From Victivallaceae bacterium (GTDB taxonomy: Bacteria > Verrucomicrobiota > Lentisphaeria > Victivallales > Victivallaceae): a DNA stretch of 43,370 nt. This document shows positions 17,054 through 25,196 of this stretch, one piece after another (position 1 is the first letter of the stretch; each line of letters starts with the position of its first letter). A model generated the notes under the pieces. It ran no database searches and was not told the DNA's origin. It worked only from the letters and a program-made list of their open reading frames with translations. The DNA is taken from the NCBI GenBank assembly GCA_024405735.1, contig JAKSOF010000017.1:1-43370 (forward strand), written 5' to 3'. A program made the translations under genes and the position numbers.

Positions 17054-18535
17054 ATGGTCATCAAAAAAATGAATCAGGTGTTTCACAAACACAGCCGCTG
17101 GCTTTTCGGCGCGTTTACCGTTATTATCATCGTTTCCTTTCTCGGATTTCTGACGCCGGGCAATTTCGGCGTCGGCGGTTTCGGTTCCGCCCGGGATATG
17201 GAAATCGGAAGCGTTTACGGCAAAAAAGTCACCTATGACGATTTGATGAAGCAAATGCGCGCTTTTGCTTCGGTCGGTTACAACGCCGACGAGCAAACGG
17301 CATTCGGCGCGCTCGCGATCCGGGCCAAGGCGGAGCAAATCGGCGTCGTGGTAACGGATGCGGAAATGATGGATCTGCTCCGCAGCCAATTTCAGACGGA
17401 CGGCAAATACGATCCGGCGAAGTACCGCGCTTTTGTCGGTGAGCGGCGCAAGTCGGGTTTCAGTGAAGAGGAGATTTTCGACGGTTTCCGCTCGCTGGAG
17501 CTCTATCAGAAACTGAGCCGCTCGATCCGGGATTCGATCATCGTCACCGATTCCGAAGTGCAAAAGGCGTACCGCGAACTCAATACCCGTTTCAGCGGCA
17601 AGGCTTATACATTGAAACCGCAGGAAAGCAAAGAGGCGATCCCGACGGAAGAAGTCAAAAAATTCTTTGAAGATCACGCCTCCAACTACAATATCGACGG
17701 CACGGTTGCCGCACTCGTGATCGAATTCCCTTATGCCGCCTACAACGATGCGGCAAAAAAAGCGGAAAAAGATCCCGCCAAGGTCGCGGGAAAGGCGAAA
17801 GAACTTGCCAAAAGCGCGGCGGAAAAGTTTTCCGACGATGTCTACGACAGTTTGAAAACACTTCCCGTCAAAGAGCAACTTGCGGCATTCCAAAAAATGG
17901 TTTCCGACCGGAAACTGACGACGAAAGAGCGGAAATTTGATTTCAACGCCGGCAACGTCGGCAATTTGTCGCAGACCGATTACGCTTTGTTGCAGTCCGC
18001 CGACCCCGTCGAGATCAGTTTGCCGGCACTGGAGGAAAAGGCCGCCGTCGTCGGTTTTGTGACCCGTCGCGTCGCACCCCGTCCGGCAAAATTCGAGGAA
18101 GTCGCCAAACAGGTTTTTAAGGATTGCAAGCAAATGCGTACGCTCCTTGCCACCGAAGCAAAGGCAAAGGAAATCGCTGAAAATTACGCCAAGTGCAAGG
18201 ATGATGCGGCGCGCGCCGCTTTGCTGAAGCAGATCCCCGTTGCCAAAACCGTCGATTTCTCCCTGACCGCGATGGAAAACCTTAAAAATCGGGAAAAACA
18301 GGATCTTTTCGTCGCCGCCATCGGCATCGCGCCCGGAAATGCCGCCGTTTCCGGCGACACGCTGGTCGTGCTCGCCAAACGCGAAGCTCCGACCGCATCT
18401 GCTACGCCGGAGGCCTTGACGGAGTGCCGTATCTTGACCCTCGGCAGTAAACAGCAGTTGGCGCAAATGGAATTGCAGGAAGATATTCAAAGCCATTGCC
18501 TTTATCGCGGCCCCGGCAACGATGCGGCAAAATAA
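17054..18535 (+). CDS. SurA/PpiD-like membrane-anchored chaperone lacking a visible PPIase domain
   Basis: 493 residues. A transmembrane segment (about 16-36) is followed by a SurA_N/PpiD-like helical chaperone region (about 50-180: GKKVTYDDLMKQM, SEEEIFDGFRSLELYQKL, ITDSE-like VTDSEVQKAYRE). In PpiD a parvulin domain would follow; here I see no parvulin signature, and the middle is Lys/Ala-rich helix. The likely role is folding or quality control of secreted proteins at the inner membrane. AAAGGA lies 8 nt before the ATG. The gap after cdaR is 29 bp, so it is probably part of the same operon. Confidence 0.65.
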   Translation: MVIKKMNQVFHKHSRWLFGAFTVIIIVSFLGFLTPGNFGVGGFGSARDMEIGSVYGKKVTYDDLMKQMRAFASVGYNADEQTAFGALAIRAKAEQIGVVVTDAEMMDLLRSQFQTDGKYDPAKYRAFVGERRKSGFSEEEIFDGFRSLELYQKLSRSIRDSIIVTDSEVQKAYRELNTRFSGKAYTLKPQESKEAIPTEEVKKFFEDHASNYNIDGTVAALVIEFPYAAYNDAAKKAEKDPAKVAGKAKELAKSAAEKFSDDVYDSLKTLPVKEQLAAFQKMVSDRKLTTKERKFDFNAGNVGNLSQTDYALLQSADPVEISLPALEEKAAVVGFVTRRVAPRPAKFEEVAKQVFKDCKQMRTLLATEAKAKEIAENYAKCKDDAARAALLKQIPVAKTVDFSLTAMENLKNREKQDLFVAAIGIAPGNAAVSGDTLVVLAKREAPTASATPEALTECRILTLGSKQQLAQMELQEDIQSHCLYRGPGNDAAK

Positions 18536-18548
18536 GAGGAGTCAAAAA

Positions 18549-18779
18549 ATGGATGAACTGAACAAAAAAATTATGGACCGCCTTGAAGAACTTCGCGCCT
18601 GTCTGCAGGCCGACGGCGGGGACCTTGAAGTCGTCGCCATCGAAAACAAAGTCGTGCAGTTGAAATTGCGCGGCGCCTGCGGCGGTTGCCCGCACGCGAC
18701 GATGACGATCAAAAACGGACTGGAACGCATTCTCCGCGAAGAGATCGATCCCGAGATCACGATCGAGCGCGTCCTGTAA
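18549..18779 (+). CDS. NifU C-terminal-domain (Nfu-type) iron-sulfur scaffold
   Basis: A 76-residue stand-alone NifU C-terminal domain. The motif RGACGGCPHATMTIK carries Cys44-x2-Cys47, which bridges or transfers a 4Fe-4S cluster, and ADGGDLEVV near the N-terminus is also conserved. The role is cluster delivery to client proteins. A longer in-frame reading starts inside the previous gene, but AGAGGAG just before the ATG at 18549 fixes the start. Gap from the previous gene is 13 bp. It is the last gene of the operon; a terminator lies 20 bp downstream. Confidence 0.88.
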   Translation: MDELNKKIMDRLEELRACLQADGGDLEVVAIENKVVQLKLRGACGGCPHATMTIKNGLERILREEIDPEITIERVL

Positions 18780-18796
18780 GTTTACAGTCGGCAATA

Positions 18797-18847
18797 AAAA
18801 AAGGCTGTTGCGAAATCTCCGATGATTTTACGACAGTCTTTTTTTAT
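18797..18847 (+). terminator. Terminator of the gyrA-nfu operon
   Basis: An 11-bp stem with two G-T pairs joins 18800-18810 (AAAGGCTGTTG) and 18831-18841 (CGACAGTCTTT), followed by a T run. The stem resembles the terminator at 24372-24418 in sequence. Confidence 0.75.
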
Positions 18848-19336
18848 ATGCCAATCGTCCATCAGGCAGTCGGACGGATGGCTTGTCACAGGTTGGCAGA
18901 GCAACTGCGTTGTCATCTGCTGCGGACTTTTACGGACAAGACCGACATTAACGGACCAAACGGACGCGTCACTTTGGCGTGATTTTGTCTTTTTTTCATC
19001 ACGCTATTGCCCTTTTCTGCCTTTTATTTCGCGGCGACATCCGCGAGACAGACATCAGCATAAGTGCCTCATACATTAGGCAGTCGGGCGGACGGCTTGT
19101 CACGGCGTAGCCCGTAGGGCGAAGACGGAAGCATTAGCCCGCGTGGAACGCGCGTCCTCTTTACAGTAACAAACAGACGAGCCCGCGGAGATTTGCGGAG
19201 ATATTCGCTGGTAGTGCGATAAAAGCGTTAGTCCGCAAATATCTGCGGCAATTGCAAAGTCCAGCCCGCACCTGGTTGAGGGGAGTTTCAGAGGGGGCGA
19301 AACCAGCCCCCTCCGGCTCCCATTGCGCCGGAAGCG
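18848..19336. repeat. Hairpin-rich intergenic repeat block B, no gene
   Basis: No credible coding region. A 29-nt segment (AGGCAGTCGG...GGCTTGTCAC) occurs twice in direct orientation, at 18861-18889 and 19075-19103, with three differences. Positions 19131-19250 match 24514-24633 in inverse orientation, and 19096-19132 match 25108-25144 in direct orientation with one difference. The block lies between the ends of the convergent nfu and flavodiiron genes. Confidence 0.7.
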
Positions 19337-21130
19337 TTACTCTTTGATTTTCTCGAAATCGGCGGCGCCGTGCTTGCAGAGGGGGCAGATGAAATCGTCG
19401 GGCAGGGTGTCGCCCTCGTAGATGTAGCCGCAGATCTTGCAGACAAAACCTTTCTTTCCGGCGGTCTGCAGTTCCGGTCTGACATTTTGCTGATAGTAAT
19501 TGTAGGTCATCGTTTCGACGCGGGAAATGACTTTTGCTTCCGTGATGCTGCAAATGAACATGCCGTGGGTGCCGAGATCGACGTATTCTTCGACTTTGAG
19601 CGACAAAAAGGAGTTGATGCAGTTGCTCAAAAAGGCGAGACCGTTTGCGGAGCGGAGGACGGGGAAGTCCTTGAACTTGTCGACCGATCTGCCGCTGTTG
19701 AAGCCGAAACGCTGAAAAATGTCGAATGTCGCTTCGGTCGAGAGGCAGTTGATATTCATGATGCCGCTTTGCTTGATGACGCGGTGCGAAAAGTTGTCCT
19801 TGTTGATCGTCACTGCGATGCGGTTGGGTGTGTTGGTGACCTGTGTCACGGTGTTGACGATCAGTCCGTTGTCGCGATCACCGTCTTTACAGGTGACGAC
19901 GTAAAGTCCGTACCCGATGTTGAAAAGCGCGGAAAGGTCGTTTTGCACGGAATTCGTCTCCTTTTCCGCAAGGTATGCGCTGCAAAGTTCCTCTGCGAGG
20001 GCGGAAATTTGCTCCATGTTTTCTGCCGAAAGGGCGGAACGGATGGAAACGTTGTTTTCCGTATAGGTGATGTTTTTGCAGTTTTTCAGCATTTCGCGCA
20101 TCGTCTTGGCGGCGAGTGGGGCCCAGGAACCGTTTTCGATCATCGCAACGGTACGGTTCTGGAAGTTCCGCTCGGTCAGGTGATGGATGAATTCTTTCAT
20201 AAACGGGAAGACGTCAGCGTTGTACGTCGTCGTCGCGAGGACGATTTTTCCGTAGCGGAAAGCATCTTCGACGGCTTCCGCCATGTCCTCGCGGGCGAGG
20301 TCGCAGACCGTCACCTTGGGACATCCGCAAATGCGCAGTTTTTCCGCGAGGAGTTCGACCGCCTTTTTCGTATGCCCGTAGACCGAAGTGTAGGCGATCA
20401 GGATGCCTTCGCTCTCAATGGCGTAACTGCTCCAGAGATTGTACAAATGAAGATAATATCCGAGATTTTCGGTCAGCACGGGACCGTGAAGCGGGCAGAT
20501 CTTGGCAATGTCGAGCGTTGCCGCCTTTTTGAGCAATGCCTGTACTTGCGCGCCGTACTTGCCGACGATGCCGATGTAGTAGCGGCGGGCTTCGCACGTC
20601 CAATCCTCATCGACATCGAGTGCGCCGAATTTGCCGAAACCGTCGGCGGAAAAGAGCACCTTGTCGCAATCGTCGTAGGTGACGATGACTTCGGGCCAGT
20701 GAACCATCGGCGCCGTGACAAAGTGGAGCGTGTGTCTGCCGAGGCAAAGCGTATCGTTTTCTCCGACGACGATGCGGCGGTTTTCATATTCGGTGCCGAA
20801 AAAGTTTTTCATCATCGTGAACGCCTTGGCGGACGACACGATCGTCGCTTCGGGGTAAAGTTCCATAAACTTCGCGATGTTGGCGGAGTGATCCGGCTCC
20901 ATGTGCTGAATGACAAGATAATCGATTTTTTTACCCTGCGCCGCCTGGGAAAGATTGTCGATCCACTCGTGGGCAAAGCGGAGATCGACCGTATCCATCA
21001 CCGCAAGTTTCTCATCGCAAATAAGATAGGAGTTGTATGCCATTCCGTTTGGAACGACGTATTGACCTTCAAAAAGATCGATCGCGTGATCGTTGACACC
21101 GATGTAGAGAATATCGGAAGTGATTTTCAT
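19337..21130 (-). CDS. Flavodiiron protein fused to flavin reductase and rubredoxin
   Basis: 597 residues in four modules. Residues 1-240 are the metallo-beta-lactamase diiron core with all ligands present: H76, E78, D80 and H81 (in HMEPDH), H144, D163 and H215. Residues 243-395 are a flavodoxin domain (LIAYTSVYGHT). About 400-545 is a flavin-reductase-like domain. The C-terminus is a rubredoxin with C564, C567, C582 and C585. Such proteins reduce O2 to water, or NO to N2O, in the cytoplasm of anaerobes. The built-in reductase and rubredoxin suggest NAD(P)H-driven turnover with few separate partners. A promoter lies at 21177-21204. The gene converges on the nfu operon across repeat block B. 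Confidence 0.93.
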   Translation of the reverse strand: MKITSDILYIGVNDHAIDLFEGQYVVPNGMAYNSYLICDEKLAVMDTVDLRFAHEWIDNLSQAAQGKKIDYLVIQHMEPDHSANIAKFMELYPEATIVSSAKAFTMMKNFFGTEYENRRIVVGENDTLCLGRHTLHFVTAPMVHWPEVIVTYDDCDKVLFSADGFGKFGALDVDEDWTCEARRYYIGIVGKYGAQVQALLKKAATLDIAKICPLHGPVLTENLGYYLHLYNLWSSYAIESEGILIAYTSVYGHTKKAVELLAEKLRICGCPKVTVCDLAREDMAEAVEDAFRYGKIVLATTTYNADVFPFMKEFIHHLTERNFQNRTVAMIENGSWAPLAAKTMREMLKNCKNITYTENNVSIRSALSAENMEQISALAEELCSAYLAEKETNSVQNDLSALFNIGYGLYVVTCKDGDRDNGLIVNTVTQVTNTPNRIAVTINKDNFSHRVIKQSGIMNINCLSTEATFDIFQRFGFNSGRSVDKFKDFPVLRSANGLAFLSNCINSFLSLKVEEYVDLGTHGMFICSITEAKVISRVETMTYNYYQQNVRPELQTAGKKGFVCKICGYIYEGDTLPDDFICPLCKHGAADFEKIKE

Positions 21131-21176
21131 AAGCGTATTTCCTTTGATTGTTTTTAAAGAGACCGCATCCGTTTCA

Positions 21177-21204
21177 AATATAGCACAGTTTTTGTTTTTT
21201 TCAA
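21177..21204 (-). promoter_or_regulatory. Promoter of the flavodiiron gene
   Basis: On the minus strand TTGAAA (21199-21204), 16-bp spacer, TATATT (21177-21182), about 50 bp before the start. Only 11 bp separate its -35 from the -35 of the divergent promoter. Confidence 0.6.
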
Positions 21205-21215
21205 TGAATTTTATA

Positions 21216-21244
21216 TTGACTTTTGATACGGGAAAAAGTATATT
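21216..21244 (+). promoter_or_regulatory. Promoter of the RNB exonuclease gene
   Basis: TTGACT (21216-21221), 17-bp spacer, TATATT (21239-21244), 36 bp upstream of the TTG start at 21281. Confidence 0.7.
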
Positions 21245-21280
21245 TTACATCATATCTGTCATCGCCAAAAGGAGAATGTT

Positions 21281-23119
21281 TTGAATATCGGAGCATTCGT
21301 TGTTTTTCACGGAAAAAGTGCGGAAATCACCGCCGTCAACGGTGAAAAGATCCAAATCCGCATCGAGGGCGGCGCGACCAAAAGCGTCCGTCCGAAAGAT
21401 GTCGAGTTTCTTCACGCCGGTCCCGTCGGCAGTTTGCCGCCGCCGGAACTTCCGGCGCCCGATTTCGCGGAAATTGCGGAACTTCTGGCAAATGAAACGG
21501 TAAGTTTCGCCGATTTTACGCAACTTGCCTATGACAAAAACGATGCCGCCGCCGCTTATGCCGCTTATCGCATTTTGCAGGAAAAACGTTATTTTTCAGG
21601 AAGCGTCGAAAGCGGTGTTACCGCATTGCCGAAAGCGGAGATCGACGCCCGGCTTGCCGCGCTGAAGGAAAAGGAAAATCAGCGTCAGGAGCGGGAGGCG
21701 TTTCTGGAACGCATACGCAAGCGCGCCGTCGAAACGGCGGATTTTCCGAAATTACGGGAAATCGAAGCGGTCGCTCTCGGCGATGCGCCGGGTAGCCGGT
21801 TGATGCGCGATCTGGAAATCGAAGCGACTCCGGAAAAGGCGCACCGGCTTTTACTGGAGCTTGGCGTTTGGGATGTTTTGCGTGACCCGTGGCCGGCGCG
21901 GCTCGGAGTGGAAACAAAAAATGCCGAAATCCCGCTTCCCGTTTCGCGGAAAATCGATCGGGTCGATCTTGCAGCGATGCGTGCATTGGCGATCGACAAT
22001 GCGGGAAGCAACGATCCCGATGACGCGATAAGTTTTGCCGACGGTCTGCTTTGGGTGCACGTCGCCGATCCCGTCAGCGCGATCGACTACGGCGATGAAA
22101 TCGATCTTGAAGCGCGTGAGCGCGGGACATCCAGTTATCTGCCGGAAAATGTGACAGGCATGTTGCCCGACGCGGCGCGTCTGCGTTTCGGTCTGGGATT
22201 GCAGGAAACATCGGATGCGCTGTCTTTCGGCATCGAAATCGACGGACAGGGGGATGCGGTTTTAAAAAAAATGTGCCTGTCGACGATCCGCGTCGAAAGA
22301 TTCACCTATGAAGACGCCGCCGCCATCTGGGAGGAGTCGCCGTTGCGGGAGATTCGCGAAGTGTTGACGCGATTCCGGCAGCGCCGCGAAGCCAACGGGG
22401 CGCTTTTTCTGCGTTTGCCGGAAGTGGAGATCAAAGTCGTTGACGGCAAAGTGAAAATTTCCCCTTCGCCCGTCACTCCGGAGCGGGAACTTGTCGCCAA
22501 TGCGATGCTTGCCGCCGGGCAGGCGGTCGCGCGGCACATGGCGGAAAAAGGCATCGCCTTTCCTTTTGTCACGCAAGCGCCGCCGGAAATCGAAACGCGC
22601 GGGACGTCGCTACCTGAAATGTACGCGCTGCGCCACAATGCGGCGTCAAGTGTAGTCGAATTGTCGCCCGGCAGACATTACGGTTTGGGATTGGAGCCCT
22701 ATTGCCGCGTCACGAGTCCCTTGCGCCGCTACTCCGATCTTTTGGCGCATTATCAGTTGCATCGTTTCCTTGAGGGGAAAACGCCGCTTCCCGTCGAAGA
22801 AATGGAAAACGCGATCACGCCAAGTGAAAACGCCGCCGCCGTCCGCCGGAAACTGGAGCGTTATGCCGATGAATATTTTCTGATGGTCTATTTACAGGAT
22901 CATCCCGATTGGGAAGGGGAGGGCGTTGTCATCGACAGGCAGGGGGACCGCTTCGCCATTGCGATCGAAGACCTTGCGTATGAATACAAAAGCCGTTATC
23001 AGGGGAAATTCAAAGTCGGGGATAGAGTGCATCTGAAACTTGTCGCCGCCGACCCGGTAACGCTGAAAAGCGTTTTTCACTTCGACGTGCCGCCGATGGA
23101 AAAAGACCCCTCGGAATAA
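21281..23119 (+). CDS. RNase II/R-family 3'-5' exoribonuclease
   Basis: 612 residues. The RNB catalytic domain fills about 230-540. It begins with AIDNAGSNDPDDAISF, which carries the Asp cluster binding the two metal ions, and includes YCRVTSPLRRYSDLLAHYQL near its end. The N-terminal 220 residues are strand- and helix-rich but lack an obvious pair of cold-shock domains; a degraded S1-like tail may lie at 545-605. It probably degrades single-stranded RNA processively in the cytoplasm. The start is TTG: AGGAG lies 8 nt upstream, a good promoter sits just before it, and no ATG fits better. The 3' end overlaps the convergent small secreted-protein gene by 43 bp. Confidence 0.88.
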   Translation: MNIGAFVVFHGKSAEITAVNGEKIQIRIEGGATKSVRPKDVEFLHAGPVGSLPPPELPAPDFAEIAELLANETVSFADFTQLAYDKNDAAAAYAAYRILQEKRYFSGSVESGVTALPKAEIDARLAALKEKENQRQEREAFLERIRKRAVETADFPKLREIEAVALGDAPGSRLMRDLEIEATPEKAHRLLLELGVWDVLRDPWPARLGVETKNAEIPLPVSRKIDRVDLAAMRALAIDNAGSNDPDDAISFADGLLWVHVADPVSAIDYGDEIDLEARERGTSSYLPENVTGMLPDAARLRFGLGLQETSDALSFGIEIDGQGDAVLKKMCLSTIRVERFTYEDAAAIWEESPLREIREVLTRFRQRREANGALFLRLPEVEIKVVDGKVKISPSPVTPERELVANAMLAAGQAVARHMAEKGIAFPFVTQAPPEIETRGTSLPEMYALRHNAASSVVELSPGRHYGLGLEPYCRVTSPLRRYSDLLAHYQLHRFLEGKTPLPVEEMENAITPSENAAAVRRKLERYADEYFLMVYLQDHPDWEGEGVVIDRQGDRFAIAIEDLAYEYKSRYQGKFKVGDRVHLKLVAADPVTLKSVFHFDVPPMEKDPSE

Positions 23120-23619
23120 TAACGGATCTTCATTTTCCCGCGAACTGCTTTGCCGACGGAGAAACAGAAAATTTTTTCCCGCGGTTCAAACTCGATTTCG
23201 TATTTGGGCATCGAGCCATAGCTGACGTTGCCGTTGCCGGTCACCATCGCCTGCGGTCCGAGACGGCATACATTGCCGTTGGCATCGTAGGTCGCCCAAG
23301 CAAGAGACGGCGCTCCGGAGCTGGCGCGGAAATCAATACGCTTGAGGTTTCCGATCTGTATTTCGTAGACCTGATTATCGGGGTTTTCTCCGAAATTGCC
23401 ATTGGCAAAAATAACCGCTCCCCCCATCGACAGACGATCACGGATGCTTTGTCCCCCTTGTGTGGAAAGTTGTTTTTTTTCCGTATTTCGTTTGAAATTG
23501 GTATAAACTGTACGCGGAGTAGCGAGAAAATCCGTATCGACGGTGCGTTCATCAGCAAAAATCAGCGATGTGATGCATAATAATGCGACGGTCCCTGATG
23601 TGGACAATAATTTTTTCAT
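23077..23619 (-). CDS. Small secreted protein of unknown function
   Basis: 180 residues with an N-terminal signal peptide (MKK, hydrophobic core to about residue 20, cleavage probably after SLIFA). The mature part is polar and probably beta-rich (VYEIQIGNLKRIDFRA, PKYEIEFEPREKIFCFSVG). I do not recognise a family. GGGAG lies 9 nt upstream of the ATG, and a promoter is present at 23646-23674. Its last 43 bases overlap the 3' end of the RNB gene on the other strand. Confidence 0.6.
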   Translation of the reverse strand: MKKLLSTSGTVALLCITSLIFADERTVDTDFLATPRTVYTNFKRNTEKKQLSTQGGQSIRDRLSMGGAVIFANGNFGENPDNQVYEIQIGNLKRIDFRASSGAPSLAWATYDANGNVCRLGPQAMVTGNGNVSYGSMPKYEIEFEPREKIFCFSVGKAVRGKMKIRYYSEGSFSIGGTSK

Positions 23620-23645
23620 TTCACATTTCTCCCGTTTTCACGTTT

Positions 23646-23674
23646 AACATAATACATACTTTTCAGGATTGCAA
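23646..23674 (-). promoter_or_regulatory. Promoter of the small secreted-protein gene
   Basis: On the minus strand TTGCAA (23669-23674), 17-bp spacer, TATGTT (23646-23651), about 27 bp before the start codon. Confidence 0.5.
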
Positions 23675-23749
23675 ATGATTTTTGCGGTTTTGCCATCACG
23701 TCGCAATGATTTTTATAGAAATCTTCAGCAAAATTTCATTTGAAACAAT

Positions 23750-23778
23750 TTGACAAAAAGGGAAAAGCATTGTAACTT
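23750..23778 (+). promoter_or_regulatory. Promoter of the secreted binding-domain gene
   Basis: TTGACA (23750-23755), 17-bp spacer, TAACTT (23773-23778), about 50 bp before the ATG at 23830. GGAGG lies 4 nt before that ATG. Confidence 0.6.
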
Positions 23779-23829
23779 AAGGAAGTTCCGTAGCAATACG
23801 GCGTTTTTTTAATTAAAATTGGAGGAAAA

Positions 23830-24345
23830 ATGAAAAAACTGCTCTGCTTGATGGCGCTTGCCGCCGGGGTGCTCGGTGCGGCGGAATACCGCATCGAAGG
23901 AAACAATATGAATTATGACGAAGATTGGCAAAAAGGCGTCGGCGGCGGAACCGGCGGTTCGATCCTCTATGCTCCTAAAAAAGGACTGAAAGCAACGGGG
24001 ACCTACGCGATTCCCACTGCGGGCAAATATGTGGTTTGGGTTCACGGAGAAACCCGTAACGAAGGCTGGCGCAAGGCGCAAATCAAGATCAACGGTATTC
24101 CCTTCGGAAAATTCGGCGACGACAAGATCAAAGGCTTTACGAAACCGACGTTTTACTGGAAAAAATTGATGCTTCCGCTCGAAGTCAAGACGGATGGCGA
24201 AGTTATCAAAGTGGAAGTCGTTTCGTTGTCCGGCAGTGCCCGTTTCGACAGCATCGTGCTCAGCAGTACGCCTGATTTCACGCCCGTCGGCAAAACCGAT
24301 GCCGAAGTCGAGGAAGCCGCCGAGGAACTCGAATCCGGCGAATAA
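23830..24345 (+). CDS. Secreted stand-alone carbohydrate-binding-like protein, paralogue 1
   Basis: 171 residues: a signal peptide (cleavage probably after GAA at 18) and one beta-sandwich-like domain, with an acidic C-terminal tail. It shares a pattern with the proteins at 40524-41027 and 41024-41551: G-x-Y-x-x-W-V, then IKINGIPFGKFGD (compare IYLNGKKVGTFGD), a W-rich strand, GE-x-IK-x-x-VS, and ARFDSIVLS. Lone domains of this fold usually bind glycans, as in CBM6-like or golvesin-type modules. No enzyme is attached. A ligand is inferred only. Monocistronic, with its own promoter and a strong terminator. Confidence 0.65.
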   Translation: MKKLLCLMALAAGVLGAAEYRIEGNNMNYDEDWQKGVGGGTGGSILYAPKKGLKATGTYAIPTAGKYVVWVHGETRNEGWRKAQIKINGIPFGKFGDDKIKGFTKPTFYWKKLMLPLEVKTDGEVIKVEVVSLSGSARFDSIVLSSTPDFTPVGKTDAEVEEAAEELESGE

Positions 24346-24371
24346 TTTCCGTTCGTTTCCGACCGGATCGC

Positions 24372-24418
24372 AAAAGGACTGTTGCAAAACCTTTATGGTA
24401 AAGCAACAGTCCTTTTTT
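24372..24418 (+). terminator. Strong Rho-independent terminator
   Basis: A perfect 14-bp stem (24372-24385 with 24403-24416, AAAAGGACTGTTGC and its complement), a 17-nt loop and a T run. It lies 26 bp after the stop of the binding-domain gene. Confidence 0.88.
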
Positions 24419-25196
24419 GTATCATCAAACTCTGACGCAATGGGAGCACGAGGGGCGCTCACGCCGCCCCCTCGTGACACCCCAAGCGCCCGCCGAAGGC
24501 GGGATCTGTACCTGCCGCAGATATTTGCGGATGATCGCTTGGTCCGCGCTCTAAACAAATGTTCCCGCAAATCTCTGCGGTCGTCTATATTTGTTACTGC
24601 AAAGAGGATGGGCGTCCCACGCGGGCTAATGCTCCGCTTTACGCTCCGCCCGCCCGACTGCCTGATGTGCGATACTCCCACACCAAGGATCGTCTCGCGG
24701 ATGTCACCGCGAAATTTACGGAACGATGGGAATATTGAGATTTGTGGGAATTGTGGGATTTGTGAGATAAGACAAACCTGCGAACTCCGGCACAAAAATG
24801 CGAGTTGTAACTCTTACGTCACCGATTGCGGGAGAGAGCGTATAGTCCCACATCTCCCACAGCTCTCACGCCTCCCACCTCTCTCACTTGCTCCCGCTTC
24901 TTTCGCGCCCGCGGCGCGATGCATTGCTCCGCGTAGTGCGATCTCATCTCTCATAACTCATCTCTATCCGCAGGAGATTTTAAGGGGGCAGGGGGATCTT
25001 TAACAAAAAGTAAAAAACTACCATACGCGAAGCCGCGAGTACCGGAGGTGCGAAGCACCGAGGAACGGATGCGCGGGAGCGCGGGGGCTCCCCCGAAAAT
25101 CGACCGACTTGTCACGGCGTAGCCCGCAGGGCGAAGACGGAAGCCGCGAAGCGGGGCGATGGCTCTTACGCCATCGCAGGAGATTTTAAGGGGGAA
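24419..25196. repeat. Intergenic repeat block C, no gene
   Basis: 780 bp without a convincing gene. Three parts match other blocks: 24514-24633 is an inverted copy of 19131-19250; 24717-24922 is a direct relative of 6462-6641; and 25108-25144 is a direct copy of 19096-19132. There is also a hairpin at about 24448-24479 (CACGAGGGGCG...CCCCTCGTG), and CAGGAGATTTTAAGGGGG occurs twice, near 24972 and 25176. The block separates the binding-domain gene from the convergent ABC operon. Confidence 0.7.

Noticed and set aside
18848-19336. A CRISPR array, suggested by repeated short words in the intergenic blocks
   Set aside because: The repeats are unevenly spaced, occur only twice within a block, have no uniform spacers, and no cas gene is in the window.
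19370-21157. A 595-codon plus-strand open frame opposite the flavodiiron gene
   Set aside because: The minus strand has every diiron ligand and rubredoxin cysteine; the plus frame has no family features.
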